Source: Leucobacter musarum subsp. musarum (GTDB lineage Bacteria > Actinomycetota > Actinomycetes > Actinomycetales > Microbacteriaceae). From it: DNA of 64,000 nucleotides. Location: positions 620,001-684,000 of the forward strand of contig NZ_JHBW01000087.1 of assembly GCF_001273845.1 (NCBI RefSeq), read 5' to 3'. Of the stretch, positions 44,336-52,749 are shown one piece after another. The position numbers and the translations under genes were made by a program. Position 1 is the first letter of the stretch. Every line of letters starts with the position of its first letter. A model generated the notes under the pieces. That model saw only the letters and a list, made by a program, of their open reading frames with translations. It made no database searches and was not told the origin of the DNA.

Positions 44336-45397
44336 GTGAGCTGGCTGACTCCCGACGACGATGACGGCGATGATCCGTACGCCGCATACGCCGACCACCA
44401 GGTACGTCAACGCCCGAATCCGAAGGCGAACCGACCGCGCACGAAGCGTCGGCCCGAGCACGCGGATGCAGTCATCGGCATGGTGACCGCGGTCGACCGG
44501 GGCCGCTACACCGCACTCGTCGACGCCGCAGCCGACCCGTCGAATCCGCACGAGCGCTCCGTGCTCGCCTCGCGTGCACGCGAACTGCACCGCACCCCCA
44601 TCGTCATCGGAGACCGCGTGCAACTCGTCGGCGACACCTCGGGTGACGAGGGCTCGCTTGCGCGCATCGTCGGCGTCGAAGAGCGACGCACCCTGCTGCG
44701 CCGCAGCGCAGACGACAGCGACCGCGTCGAACGCGTGATGGTGGGCAACGCCGACCAGATGCTGATCGTCGTGGCCGCGGCGAACCCGGAACCGCGGGTG
44801 CGACTCGTCGACCGCTATCTCGTGGCCGCGTACGACGCCGGCATCACTCCCCTCATCTGCATCACCAAGGTCGACCTCGCCGACCCGGGGCCGTTCCTCG
44901 ACCACTTCGCCGCACTCGAAGTACCCGTCTTCCGTTCCGCACCCGACGCCTGGCCGCTCGCCGAGATCCGCGAGTCGCTCGCCGGGCGCACCACCGTGTT
45001 CGTCGGGCACTCCGGCGTCGGAAAATCCACGCTCATCAACGCCCTCGTACCCGAAGCCGACCGTGCGACGGGGCATGTCAACGAAGTGACCGGGCGCGGT
45101 CGGCACACGTCGTCATCGTCGGTCGCGCTGCGCGCCCTGACACCGGGTGCCGCCGGCGGCGATACGGGATGGGTCATCGACACACCAGGCGTCCGTTCGT
45201 TCGGCCTCGGGCACGTCACCGCCGAGGGCATCTTGCGGGGGTTCACCGACCTCGCGCAGATTATCGACGAGTGCCCTCGCGGGTGCACGCATCAAGACGA
45301 CGCCCCCGACTGCGAGCTCGACGTCGCTGTCGCAGACGGGCGCCTCGATGCAGCCGGCGCGGCCCGCGTCGAATCGCTGCGCCGCCTCTTGAAGTAG
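44336..45397 (+). CDS. rsgA: ribosome small-subunit biogenesis GTPase RsgA
   Basis: The 353-residue circularly permuted GTPase starts with an acidic tail and an OB-like domain. G motifs follow in permuted order: ICITKVDLAD (G4), FVGHSGVGKSTLINAL (G1), GRGRHTSSSS (G2) and DTPGVRSFG (G3). The C-terminus has the zinc site ECPRGCTHQDDAPDCEL. It acts late in 30S assembly. GTG 44336 is chosen because longer frames overlap aroA, and AAGGGA precedes it. Confidence 0.92.
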   Translation: MSWLTPDDDDGDDPYAAYADHQVRQRPNPKANRPRTKRRPEHADAVIGMVTAVDRGRYTALVDAAADPSNPHERSVLASRARELHRTPIVIGDRVQLVGDTSGDEGSLARIVGVEERRTLLRRSADDSDRVERVMVGNADQMLIVVAAANPEPRVRLVDRYLVAAYDAGITPLICITKVDLADPGPFLDHFAALEVPVFRSAPDAWPLAEIRESLAGRTTVFVGHSGVGKSTLINALVPEADRATGHVNEVTGRGRHTSSSSVALRALTPGAAGGDTGWVIDTPGVRSFGLGHVTAEGILRGFTDLAQIIDECPRGCTHQDDAPDCELDVAVADGRLDAAGAARVESLRRLLK

Positions 45398-45483
45398 TCG
45401 TTCTTCTGCATAGATGCTCTGCGCACTGCTTCGCCTCTGTGCGAGAGCTGCTGCCCTGCGCGCACCGAAACAATGCCGGCCGC

Positions 45484-45489
45484 TAGGCT
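45484..45489 (+). promoter_or_regulatory. -10 element (TAGGCT), leaderless, bcp
   Basis: TAGGCT ends six bases before ATG 45496. Confidence 0.6.
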
Positions 45490-45495
45490 GGCAGC

Positions 45496-45969
45496 ATGAC
45501 TGATCGCGTAGTGCTCGAAGCCGGCCAGCAGGCCCCCGATTTCACCCTCCTCGACCAAGACGGCAACACCCGCGCGCTTGCGCAGTACCAGGGCAAGCGC
45601 GTCATCCTCTTCTTCTACCCCGAAGCGATGACCCCCGGATGCACGAAAGAGGCGTGCGACTTCCGCGACTCCACCGCACCGCTCGAAGCCGCGGGCTACC
45701 ACGTGCTCGGTGTCTCCCGTGATGCCGTCGAAAAGCTGCGCCGCTTCGCCGACCGTGACGGTCTCGAGTACCCACTGCTGAGCGACCCCGACGCCGCAGT
45801 GCACCACGCCTACGGCGCCTTCGGCGAGAAGAACAACTACGGCCGCATCGTCGAGGGCGTGATTCGATCGACCTTCGTCATCGACGAGTCGGGCACGATC
45901 ACGCACGCGCTGACGAACGTGAAGGCCACGGGACACGTCGCGCGCTTGCGCAAGCTCCTCGAGGTGTAG
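45496..45969 (+). CDS. bcp: thioredoxin-dependent peroxiredoxin, BCP/PrxQ type
   Basis: The 157-residue peroxiredoxin has the active-site segment YPEAMTPGCTKEACDFRD with the peroxidatic Cys and a second Cys five residues later, as in two-cysteine alpha2-type BCP. The core QAPDFTLLDQDGN and GVSRDAVEKLRRF are conserved. It reduces peroxides in the cytosol. Its promoter gives a leaderless mRNA. A dispersed repeat element follows in the convergent gap. Confidence 0.93.
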   Translation: MTDRVVLEAGQQAPDFTLLDQDGNTRALAQYQGKRVILFFYPEAMTPGCTKEACDFRDSTAPLEAAGYHVLGVSRDAVEKLRRFADRDGLEYPLLSDPDAAVHHAYGAFGEKNNYGRIVEGVIRSTFVIDESGTITHALTNVKATGHVARLRKLLEV

Positions 45970-45975
45970 AACCGC

Positions 45976-46135
45976 GCGCGCTCCCACGTCGCGAATGCAC
46001 CCCTTTCTCCCGAACGCACCGCGCGCTCCACGCCGCGCGCGCTCTCACCGCGAACGCACCCCTTTCTCCCGAACGCACCGATGTTTTACAGGTCCGTTCG
46101 GGAGAAAGGGGTGCGTTCGCGTGTGGGCGCGCGCG
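45976..46135. repeat. three-copy intergenic repeat with a 26-bp perfect palindrome
   Basis: A unit of about 44 bp occurs twice in direct orientation (45976-46020, 46037-46080) and once inverted (46095-46135). Each unit is a GC-alternating lead, then GCGAACGCACC, CCTTTCTCCC and GAACGCACC, so a 9-base word recurs within the unit at 19-base spacing. Copies two and three form perfect 26-bp arms (46050-46075 and 46095-46120) around a 19-base, T-rich loop with ATGTTTTACAGG. It lies between the 3' ends of bcp and a membrane-protein gene. It looks like a REP/BIME-type element and may end transcription from both sides. Confidence 0.85.
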
Positions 46136-46206
46136 TAGCCCAGCGCACAGTGAGCAAATACACCCCAGCGCGCAGGTGCACCCAGGGCGCAGGGCAGCGG
46201 CGCGGT

Positions 46207-46626
46207 TCAGCCGTGCAGGGCCGCGTCGTACTCGACCCGCGGATCCGGCCGCGAGATCACGGCCGCGGCGAACCCGAGCAGCGCGATCGCGACCAGGCCG
46301 AAGCCGAACTGCCACGACCCGATCCCGAGCTGCAAGCAGCCGGTACCCGCCGCGAAGAGCAGCACGTGCAGGGTCAGGGCAGAGCCGCGCACCCAGCTCG
46401 GGCGGCCGCGCACCGCGGCGACGGCGGTGACGACGACCCACACGAACGCGATCACGGCCATGAGTACCAGGCTGATGTTCTGCGCAATGGGGCCGGCCGA
46501 GCGCACTGCCGCGACCAGCGCGAAGACGGAGACACCCGCGAGCAGGAGCGATTCCAGCACGAGCAGCACCCGCAGCACGCGCCACCCCAACCGTGAACGG
46601 GGGTGATCAGCAGGTGTCTGAGGCAT
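46207..46626 (-). CDS. four-helix integral membrane protein, unknown function
   Basis: The 139-residue protein has four hydrophobic helices (VLLVLESLLLAGVSVFALVA, ISLVLMAVIAFVWVVVTAV, ALTLHVLLFAAGTGCLQLGI, FGFGLVAIALLGFAAAVIS). ATG 46626 is preferred to a TTG at 46647. It resembles small actinobacterial membrane proteins encoded beside WhiB genes, but no function is recognised. It is divergent from whiB1. Confidence 0.8.
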   Translation of the reverse strand: MPQTPADHPRSRLGWRVLRVLLVLESLLLAGVSVFALVAAVRSAGPIAQNISLVLMAVIAFVWVVVTAVAAVRGRPSWVRGSALTLHVLLFAAGTGCLQLGIGSWQFGFGLVAIALLGFAAAVISRPDPRVEYDAALHG

Positions 46627-46763
46627 TGCGGCTCGCTTTCCAATCAATTGCAGGTTACCTATTGATTTGCATCTATTTCCGTGAAACTATATAACCCGTC
46701 GAGTATCGCGCACACCGACGTGAGCATTCTCAGCCACGTATTAGGTAGTTACGGCGCGAATTC

Positions 46764-46769
46764 TAGGCT
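46764..46769 (+). promoter_or_regulatory. -10 element (TAGGCT) of whiB1
   Basis: TAGGCT with TTAGGT 17 bases upstream (46741-46746) as a weak -35 lies about 48 bases before ATG 46818. The gap 46650-46760 is unusually AT-rich for this genome, which suits a regulated promoter. Confidence 0.5.
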
Positions 46770-46817
46770 ATCCGGTCTCCGGAGTGTTCGCGTGCGTGCG
46801 TTACAGAGGAGGACCCC

Positions 46818-47066
46818 ATGGATTGGCGTGAACAGGCAGCGTGTCTCACCGTAGACCCGGAGTTGTTCTTCCCGGTCGGGAATACCGGCCCCGCGGTGGA
46901 GCAGATCGAGCGCGCGAAGTCAGTGTGCGCACGATGCACCGTCACCGAGATGTGCTTGCAGTACGCCATGGACACCGGCCAGGATTCGGGCGTCTGGGGC
47001 GGGCTGAGCGAAGATGAGCGCCGCGCGCTCAAGCGCCGCGCCGCACGCGCGCGCCGCGCCTCCTAG
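46818..47066 (+). CDS. whiB1: WhiB1-type Fe-S transcriptional regulator
   Basis: The 82-residue WhiB protein has four cluster cysteines at 9, 37, 40 and 46, the GVWGG turn (58-62) and a basic DNA-binding tail (RRALKRRAARARRAS). MDWREQAAC and DPELFFPVGNTGPA match WhiB1 closely. WhiB1 binds a [4Fe-4S] cluster and the primary sigma factor and is usually essential. The ATG has GAGGAGG at good spacing, so it is a leadered gene, unlike many neighbours. Confidence 0.95.
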   Translation: MDWREQAACLTVDPELFFPVGNTGPAVEQIERAKSVCARCTVTEMCLQYAMDTGQDSGVWGGLSEDERRALKRRAARARRAS

Positions 47067-47074
47067 TCGCAGCA

Positions 47075-47123
47075 ACGCAAAGGGGGTCCGGGTTCTCACT
47101 GAGAACCCGGACCCCCTTTGCGT
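47075..47123 (+). terminator. hairpin terminator after whiB1
   Basis: A perfect 23-bp stem (47075-47097 with 47101-47123) with a 3-base loop starts nine bases after the stop; its descending arm includes CCCCCTTT. Confidence 0.85.
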
Positions 47124-47173
47124 GCGCGGCACAGACCGCCCTACTCCCCCGTCCGAGCTACCCAATTCGCGGA

Positions 47174-47237
47174 TTGAGGTAACTTCGGACCAGTGTTGCG
47201 ACCTCAATTGACGTCAGCACTGGTCCGAAGTTACCCC
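47174..47237. repeat. 18-bp inverted repeat with competing inner pairing
   Basis: Perfect 18-bp arms (47178-47195 and 47218-47235) surround a 22-base loop. The loop contains ACCTCAA (47201-47207), which is complementary to TTGAGGT at 47174-47180, so two mutually exclusive hairpins are possible. It lies between the terminators of convergent whiB1 and argG and does not resemble either. Confidence 0.75.
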
Positions 47238-47306
47238 GATCGCATGTAGGCGCTGGGGCGCCCACAGCGCAGCTGCAGCGCAGCGCCGCCGCGAACCCCA
47301 CAACGC

Positions 47307-47344
47307 CGCAGCGGGGCGCGACCCGAAGGTCGCACCCCGCTGCG
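47307..47344 (-). terminator. hairpin terminator after argG
   Basis: A 17-bp stem with one mismatch (47307-47323 with 47328-47344) and a 4-base loop, about 20 bases past the argG stop. Confidence 0.75.
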
Positions 47345-47364
47345 ATCAGCGAACCCGCTGCAGA

Positions 47365-48834
<1,470 letters not shown>

Positions 48835-48836
48835 TC

Positions 48837-48876
48837 ACAGCGTCGCGCGCGACTGATCGGCCGCGCGCGACGCTGT
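48837..48876 (-). terminator. hairpin terminator at end of mdh
   Basis: A perfect 15-bp stem (48837-48851 with 48862-48876) with a 10-base loop abuts the mdh stop codon at 48876-48878. Confidence 0.75.
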
Positions 48877-49874
48877 CAGGAGATCAGGCCGAGTTCGCGC
48901 ACCGCTTCGCGCTCGGCGACGAGTTCGGCGACGGAGGCGTCGATCCGTTCGCGCGAGAACGCGTCGATCTCCAGCCCCTCGACGATCTGCCAGGAGCCGT
49001 TCGCGGCGGTCACCGGGAACGAGGAGATGAGCCCTTCGGGCACCCCGTATTCGCCGCGCGACACCACAGCGGCGCTCGTCCAGTGCGACGACGCCGACTC
49101 GCCGGTGCCCAGCATCCAGTCGCGCGCGTGCTCGATTGCGGCGTTTGCTGCGGAGGCGACGGAGGATCCGCCGCGCACCTCGATGATCTCGGCGCCGCGC
49201 TGGGCGACCCGCTCGATGTACGCCCCGCGGGCCCACCCGGCGTCGACCGATTCCAGTGCTGCCGCGCCGCGCACGGTCGCGTGGCTGAGGTCGGGGTACT
49301 GCGTCGCGGAGTGATTGCCCCAGATGGTGACGCCCTCGACCTCGGCGACCGGCGCCGACGCCTCGGCGGCGAGCAGCCCGACGGCGCGGTTGTGGTCGAG
49401 GCGCGTGAGCGCGGTGAATCGGTCGGCGGGAACGTCGGGCGCGTGCTGCTGCGCGATCAGCGCGTTGGTGTTCGCGGGGTTGCCCACCACGACGACGCGC
49501 ACGTCGTCGTCGGCGCCGGCGTTGATCGCGGCGCCCTGCGGCCCGAAGATCGCGCCGTTGGCCGCGAGCAGGTCGCCGCGCTCCATGCCGGCGGTGCGGG
49601 GGCGCGAGCCGATGAGCAGCGCGAGGTTGGCGCCGTCGAACGCGACTTTTGCGTCATCAGTGATCTCGACCCCGGCGAGCGTCGGGAAGGCGCAGTCGGC
49701 GAGCTCCAGTGCCGCCCCCTCGGCAGCGCGCATGCCCTGCGGGATTTCGAGGAGTCGGAGCGACACGGGCCGATCGGGGCCGAGCAGGTCGCCTGCCGCG
49801 ATACGAAACAGTGCGGCGTAACCGATCTGGCCGCCGGCGCCGGTGAGCGTGATGGTGACGGGTGCGTGCGTCAT
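48876..49874 (-). CDS. mdh: malate dehydrogenase
   Basis: The 332-residue NAD-dependent dehydrogenase has [45 protein letters not shown] (catalytic Asp context) and [16 protein letters not shown] with the catalytic His. These mark the cytosolic-type malate dehydrogenase of actinobacteria. ATG 49874 gives the conserved N-terminus. It is followed by a terminator and preceded within 8 bases by an aldo/keto reductase gene, so the two are probably cotranscribed. Confidence 0.95.
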   Translation of the reverse strand: MTHAPVTITLTGAGGQIGYAALFRIAAGDLLGPDRPVSLRLLEIPQGMRAAEGAALELADCAFPTLAGVEITDDAKVAFDGANLALLIGSRPRTAGMERGDLLAANGAIFGPQGAAINAGADDDVRVVVVGNPANTNALIAQQHAPDVPADRFTALTRLDHNRAVGLLAAEASAPVAEVEGVTIWGNHSATQYPDLSHATVRGAAALESVDAGWARGAYIERVAQRGAEIIEVRGGSSVASAANAAIEHARDWMLGTGESASSHWTSAAVVSRGEYGVPEGLISSFPVTAANGSWQIVEGLEIDAFSRERIDASVAELVAEREAVRELGLIS

Positions 49875-49881
49875 GACGGTC

Positions 49882-50718
49882 CTATCGGCGATCGAAGGTG
49901 CGGGGGTCGGGGCCGAAGTTCGTGCCGGCCTCGAAACTGTCGAAGACGGCGATCTCATCGGCACTGAGCTCGAAGTCGAAGATGTCGGCGTTCTCGATGA
50001 GTCGTTCGCGGCGCAGCGTCTTCGGGAAGATGACGCGGCCCTGCTGCACGTGCCAGCGCAGCACGGCCTGGGCCGGGCTCTTGCCGTGGGCCTGGGCGAT
50101 CTCGATAAGCTCGGGGCGCTCGAAGAGGTCGGACTTGCCCTGCGCGAGCGGAGCCCACGCCTCGATCACGATGTTGTGAGCGGCGCAGAACTCGGCGAGT
50201 TCGCGGCGCTGGTGCAGCGGGTGCAGCTCGATCTGGTTGACCGCGGGCACGACCCCGGTTTCGTCGATGAGCTGCTGCAGGTACTCGACCTCGAAGTTCG
50301 AGACGCCAATGGCCGATGCTCGGCCCGACTCCGCGATGTCGATGAGGGATCGCCAGGCGCCGAGCGCCTCGCCGTGCATGGGCTGCGGCCAGTGGATCAG
50401 ATACAGGTCGACGCGGTCGAGCTGCAGCCGGTCGAGGCTCTCCTGGAACGCGTCGGCGGCACGCGTCTGATCGGTGTTCCAGAGCTTCGTGGTCACGAAG
50501 ACGTCGTCGCGGTCGAGCCCGCTCTGCGCGATCGCCTGCCCAACCTCGGCCTCGTTGCGGTACAGCGCGGCGGTGTCGATGTGACGGTAGCCGAGGTCGA
50601 ACGCGGTGCTCACGACGTCCACGGTGTCGGCGGGTTCGACGAGATAGACGCCGACGCCGAGCTGCGGGATCGCAGTACCTGACGAGAGCGGAACGTTCGG
50701 AATCGAGAGTGCAGGCAT
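49882..50718 (-). CDS. aldo/keto reductase
   Basis: The 278-residue NADPH-dependent reductase has the AKR tetrad: Asp in [12 protein letters not shown], Tyr in the same segment, Lys in FVTTKLWN and His in [23 protein letters not shown] and [13 protein letters not shown] bind the cofactor. It resembles 2,5-diketo-gluconate reductase-like AKR5 enzymes. ATG 50718 has an AAGGG box. The substrate is unknown. Confidence 0.93.
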   Translation of the reverse strand: MPALSIPNVPLSSGTAIPQLGVGVYLVEPADTVDVVSTAFDLGYRHIDTAALYRNEAEVGQAIAQSGLDRDDVFVTTKLWNTDQTRAADAFQESLDRLQLDRVDLYLIHWPQPMHGEALGAWRSLIDIAESGRASAIGVSNFEVEYLQQLIDETGVVPAVNQIELHPLHQRRELAEFCAAHNIVIEAWAPLAQGKSDLFERPELIEIAQAHGKSPAQAVLRWHVQQGRVIFPKTLRRERLIENADIFDFELSADEIAVFDSFEAGTNFGPDPRTFDRR

Positions 50719-50815
50719 GAGACCCTTTCGTTTCAACGCGAGGTGCCGGGCGGTCGATTCCGCGCGGCGCGACCGCGGCCAGTCTACGCCCGGACACCTG
50801 AGTGGGGGTCAGTGC

Positions 50816-50844
50816 CGTGAACACTGCGTAAACGGCGAGCGAAT
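50816..50844 (+). promoter_or_regulatory. 11-bp-spaced direct repeats upstream of pit (possible Pho box)
   Basis: CGTGAAC (50816-50822) and CGTAAAC (50827-50833) are exactly 11 bases apart, with a weaker AGCGAAT at 50838-50844. The 11-base period is what PhoP/RegX3-type response regulators bind. Position about 60 bases before a phosphate transporter gene supports the idea. Confidence 0.4.
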
Positions 50845-50896
50845 AACGCGCTGTTCAGGAACTTTTCGTTTTTGCGACCGTATCTGCGGTGCGACG

Positions 50897-52108
50897 ATGA
50901 GCGTCATGAGCCCCGAAATCCTCATCCTGATCCTGGTGATTATTACGGCCATCGGCTTCGACTTCACCAACGGATTCCACGACACCGGCAACGCGATGGC
51001 GACCTCGATCGCCACCGGCGCACTCCGGCCGAAGACGGCGGTGACCATCTCGGCCATCCTGAACCTCGTCGGCGCATTCCTCTCCGTCGAGGTCGCCGCG
51101 ACGATCACGAAAGACGTGCTGAAGATTCAGACCGAAAGCGGCGCGCTGGTCGAGGGGCTCTCTCCGGAGACCGCGATGATGATCATCTTCGCGGGGCTCG
51201 TGGGCGGCATTCTCTGGAACCTCATCACCTGGCTGCTCGGGTTGCCGAGCAGCTCCTCGCACGCGCTCTTCGGCGGACTCATCGGTGCGGGCATTGCGGG
51301 CATCGGCGCGGCCGGCGTCAACTGGTCCGGGATCCTGGCGAAGGTCATCGTTCCGGCATTCCTCTCCCCCGTGATCGCGTGCGCGGTGGCGGCGGTCGGC
51401 ACCTACCTCGTCTACGCGCTCACGAAGCGCGTGTCGGGAGCCCGTCGCGAGCGCGGCTTCCGCTGGGGTCAGATCGGCACGGCATCGCTCGTGTCACTCG
51501 CGCACGGCACCGGCGATGCGCAGAAGACGATGGGCGTCATCGCACTCGCGCTGATCGCCCACGGGTCGCTCACGACCGAGGGCATCGAACAGAACGGCCT
51601 GCCGGTCTGGATCATCGTCGTCTGCGGCGTGGCGATCGCGCTCGGCACCTACCTCGGCGGGTGGCGGATCATCCGCACGCTCGGCAAGGGGCTCGTCGAG
51701 ATTGATTCACCCCAGGGCATGGCGGCCGAGGCCTCCTCCGCCGCGATCATCCTGACCTCGTCGTCGATGGGCATCGCGCTCTCGACCACGCACGTTGCCA
51801 CGGGATCGATCCTCGGTTCCGGTGTCGGCAAGCCGGCCGCGCAGGTGCGCTGGGGCGTCGCGGGCCGCATGGCGACCGCGTGGCTCATCACCATGCCCGC
51901 CGCGGGCCTCGTGGGCGCGGTCTGCTTCTTCATCGAAAACGGCATCGGCCGTCTGCCCGGGGCCCTCACCGTATTCGCGATCCTCGTTATCGCTTCGGTG
52001 TGGATGTACCTGCGCGGTCGCCGCCAGCGCGTCGACGCGTCCAACGTCAATGAGGACTGGACCGGCGACGTCGTTCCCTCCACTGACCCGGCCCCCGCGG
52101 CCAAATGA
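50897..52108 (+). CDS. pit: low-affinity inorganic phosphate transporter (PiT family)
   Basis: The 403-residue membrane protein has the two PiT signatures, GFDFTNGFHDTGNAMATSIA near the N-terminus and SLAHGTGDAQKTMGVIALAL in the second half, with about ten helices. It imports phosphate with protons or cations. Two in-frame ATGs (50897, 50906) are possible starts. The stop overlaps the next small gene (ATGA), and a DUF3349 gene follows; the same trio occurs, as I recall, at mycobacterial pitA-Rv0544c-Rv0543c. Confidence 0.93.
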   Translation: MSVMSPEILILILVIITAIGFDFTNGFHDTGNAMATSIATGALRPKTAVTISAILNLVGAFLSVEVAATITKDVLKIQTESGALVEGLSPETAMMIIFAGLVGGILWNLITWLLGLPSSSSHALFGGLIGAGIAGIGAAGVNWSGILAKVIVPAFLSPVIACAVAAVGTYLVYALTKRVSGARRERGFRWGQIGTASLVSLAHGTGDAQKTMGVIALALIAHGSLTTEGIEQNGLPVWIIVVCGVAIALGTYLGGWRIIRTLGKGLVEIDSPQGMAAEASSAAIILTSSSMGIALSTTHVATGSILGSGVGKPAAQVRWGVAGRMATAWLITMPAAGLVGAVCFFIENGIGRLPGALTVFAILVIASVWMYLRGRRQRVDASNVNEDWTGDVVPSTDPAPAAK

Positions 52109-52425
52109 TCACGGAGCCTCTCATGGACATCGATTTCGCAACCATCCTGCTCTCCGCGCTCCGCGTGCTCGGCATCGGCCTGGCGCTCGGCGCGGGGCTC
52201 CCGGCGATCTTCGCCATCGCGATGCACCTCCAGGCGCGCGGTGCCGGCGGCGTCACGATCGACGCGTCGGGCACGGTCACGGCGTCAGGCCCCCGCAATC
52301 CGGCACTTTCCGCGCTCGCGATCGTACTGTTCGCGTTCGTCATCTGCGCGGTGATCGCGGGCGTGCTCTTCATCACGCGGCACAGCCTGCACCACTACTT
52401 CGGCATCACCGTGTTCGGAGGCTGA
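52105..52425 (+). CDS. small two-helix membrane protein of the pit operon
   Basis: The 106-residue protein has helices at about 15-40 (LRVLGIGLALGAGLPAIFAI) and 74-97 (LAIVLFAFVICAVIAGVLFI), with a short Gly/Thr loop between. ATG 52105 overlaps the pit stop; ATG 52123 (MDIDFAT) is a possible alternative. It is probably a partner or stabiliser of the phosphate transporter by conserved position, with no proven role. Confidence 0.78.
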   Translation: MITEPLMDIDFATILLSALRVLGIGLALGAGLPAIFAIAMHLQARGAGGVTIDASGTVTASGPRNPALSALAIVLFAFVICAVIAGVLFITRHSLHHYFGITVFGG

Positions 52426-52426
52426 C

Positions 52427-52717
52427 ATGAGCGACAGCATCATCGCGGCGATCCTCCGCTGGCTGCGCGCCGGCTACCCCGAGGGCGTGCCGAGCGCAGA
52501 CTTCATTCCGCTGCTCGCCCTGCTGCGACGCCGGCTCTCCGAGGAGGAGATCACCGAGGTCGCGCAGGCACTGCAGCTCGAAGCCGGCGACGATCGCGAG
52601 ATCTCGTCGATCGACGCCCGAGTGGTCATGAGTCGCGTGCTCAACGGCCTGCCCTCGGAGGAGGATCTGGCGCGGGTGCGCGAGCGCCTCGAGCGCGTGG
52701 GCGTCACGCTCGTCTGA
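52427..52717 (+). CDS. DUF3349 family protein
   Basis: The 96-residue helical protein (IIAAILRWLRAGYPEGVP, FIPLLALLRRRLSEEEI, LPSEEDLARVRERL) matches actinobacterial DUF3349. It starts one base after the previous stop with a GGAGG box. It has an acidic, soluble character, and its function is unknown. Confidence 0.87.
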   Translation: MSDSIIAAILRWLRAGYPEGVPSADFIPLLALLRRRLSEEEITEVAQALQLEAGDDREISSIDARVVMSRVLNGLPSEEDLARVRERLERVGVTLV

Positions 52718-52749
52718 TTCACCACTCCGCGCGGGATAATGGAGGGATC

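Noticed and set aside
45976-46135. CRISPR-like repeats after bcp
   Set aside because: Only two direct copies and one inverted copy, no regular spacers and no cas genes; the palindromic layout fits a REP/BIME element better.
45899-46585. Long open frame on the minus strand across the repeat and the small membrane-protein gene
   Set aside because: The translation is low-complexity Arg/Ala-rich and spans the repeat element and two convergent gene ends; the other frame encodes a clear four-helix membrane protein.
47174-47237. Integron attC site
   Set aside because: The arms lack the RYYYAAC and GTTRRRY core boxes in proper order, and no integrase or cassette array is present.
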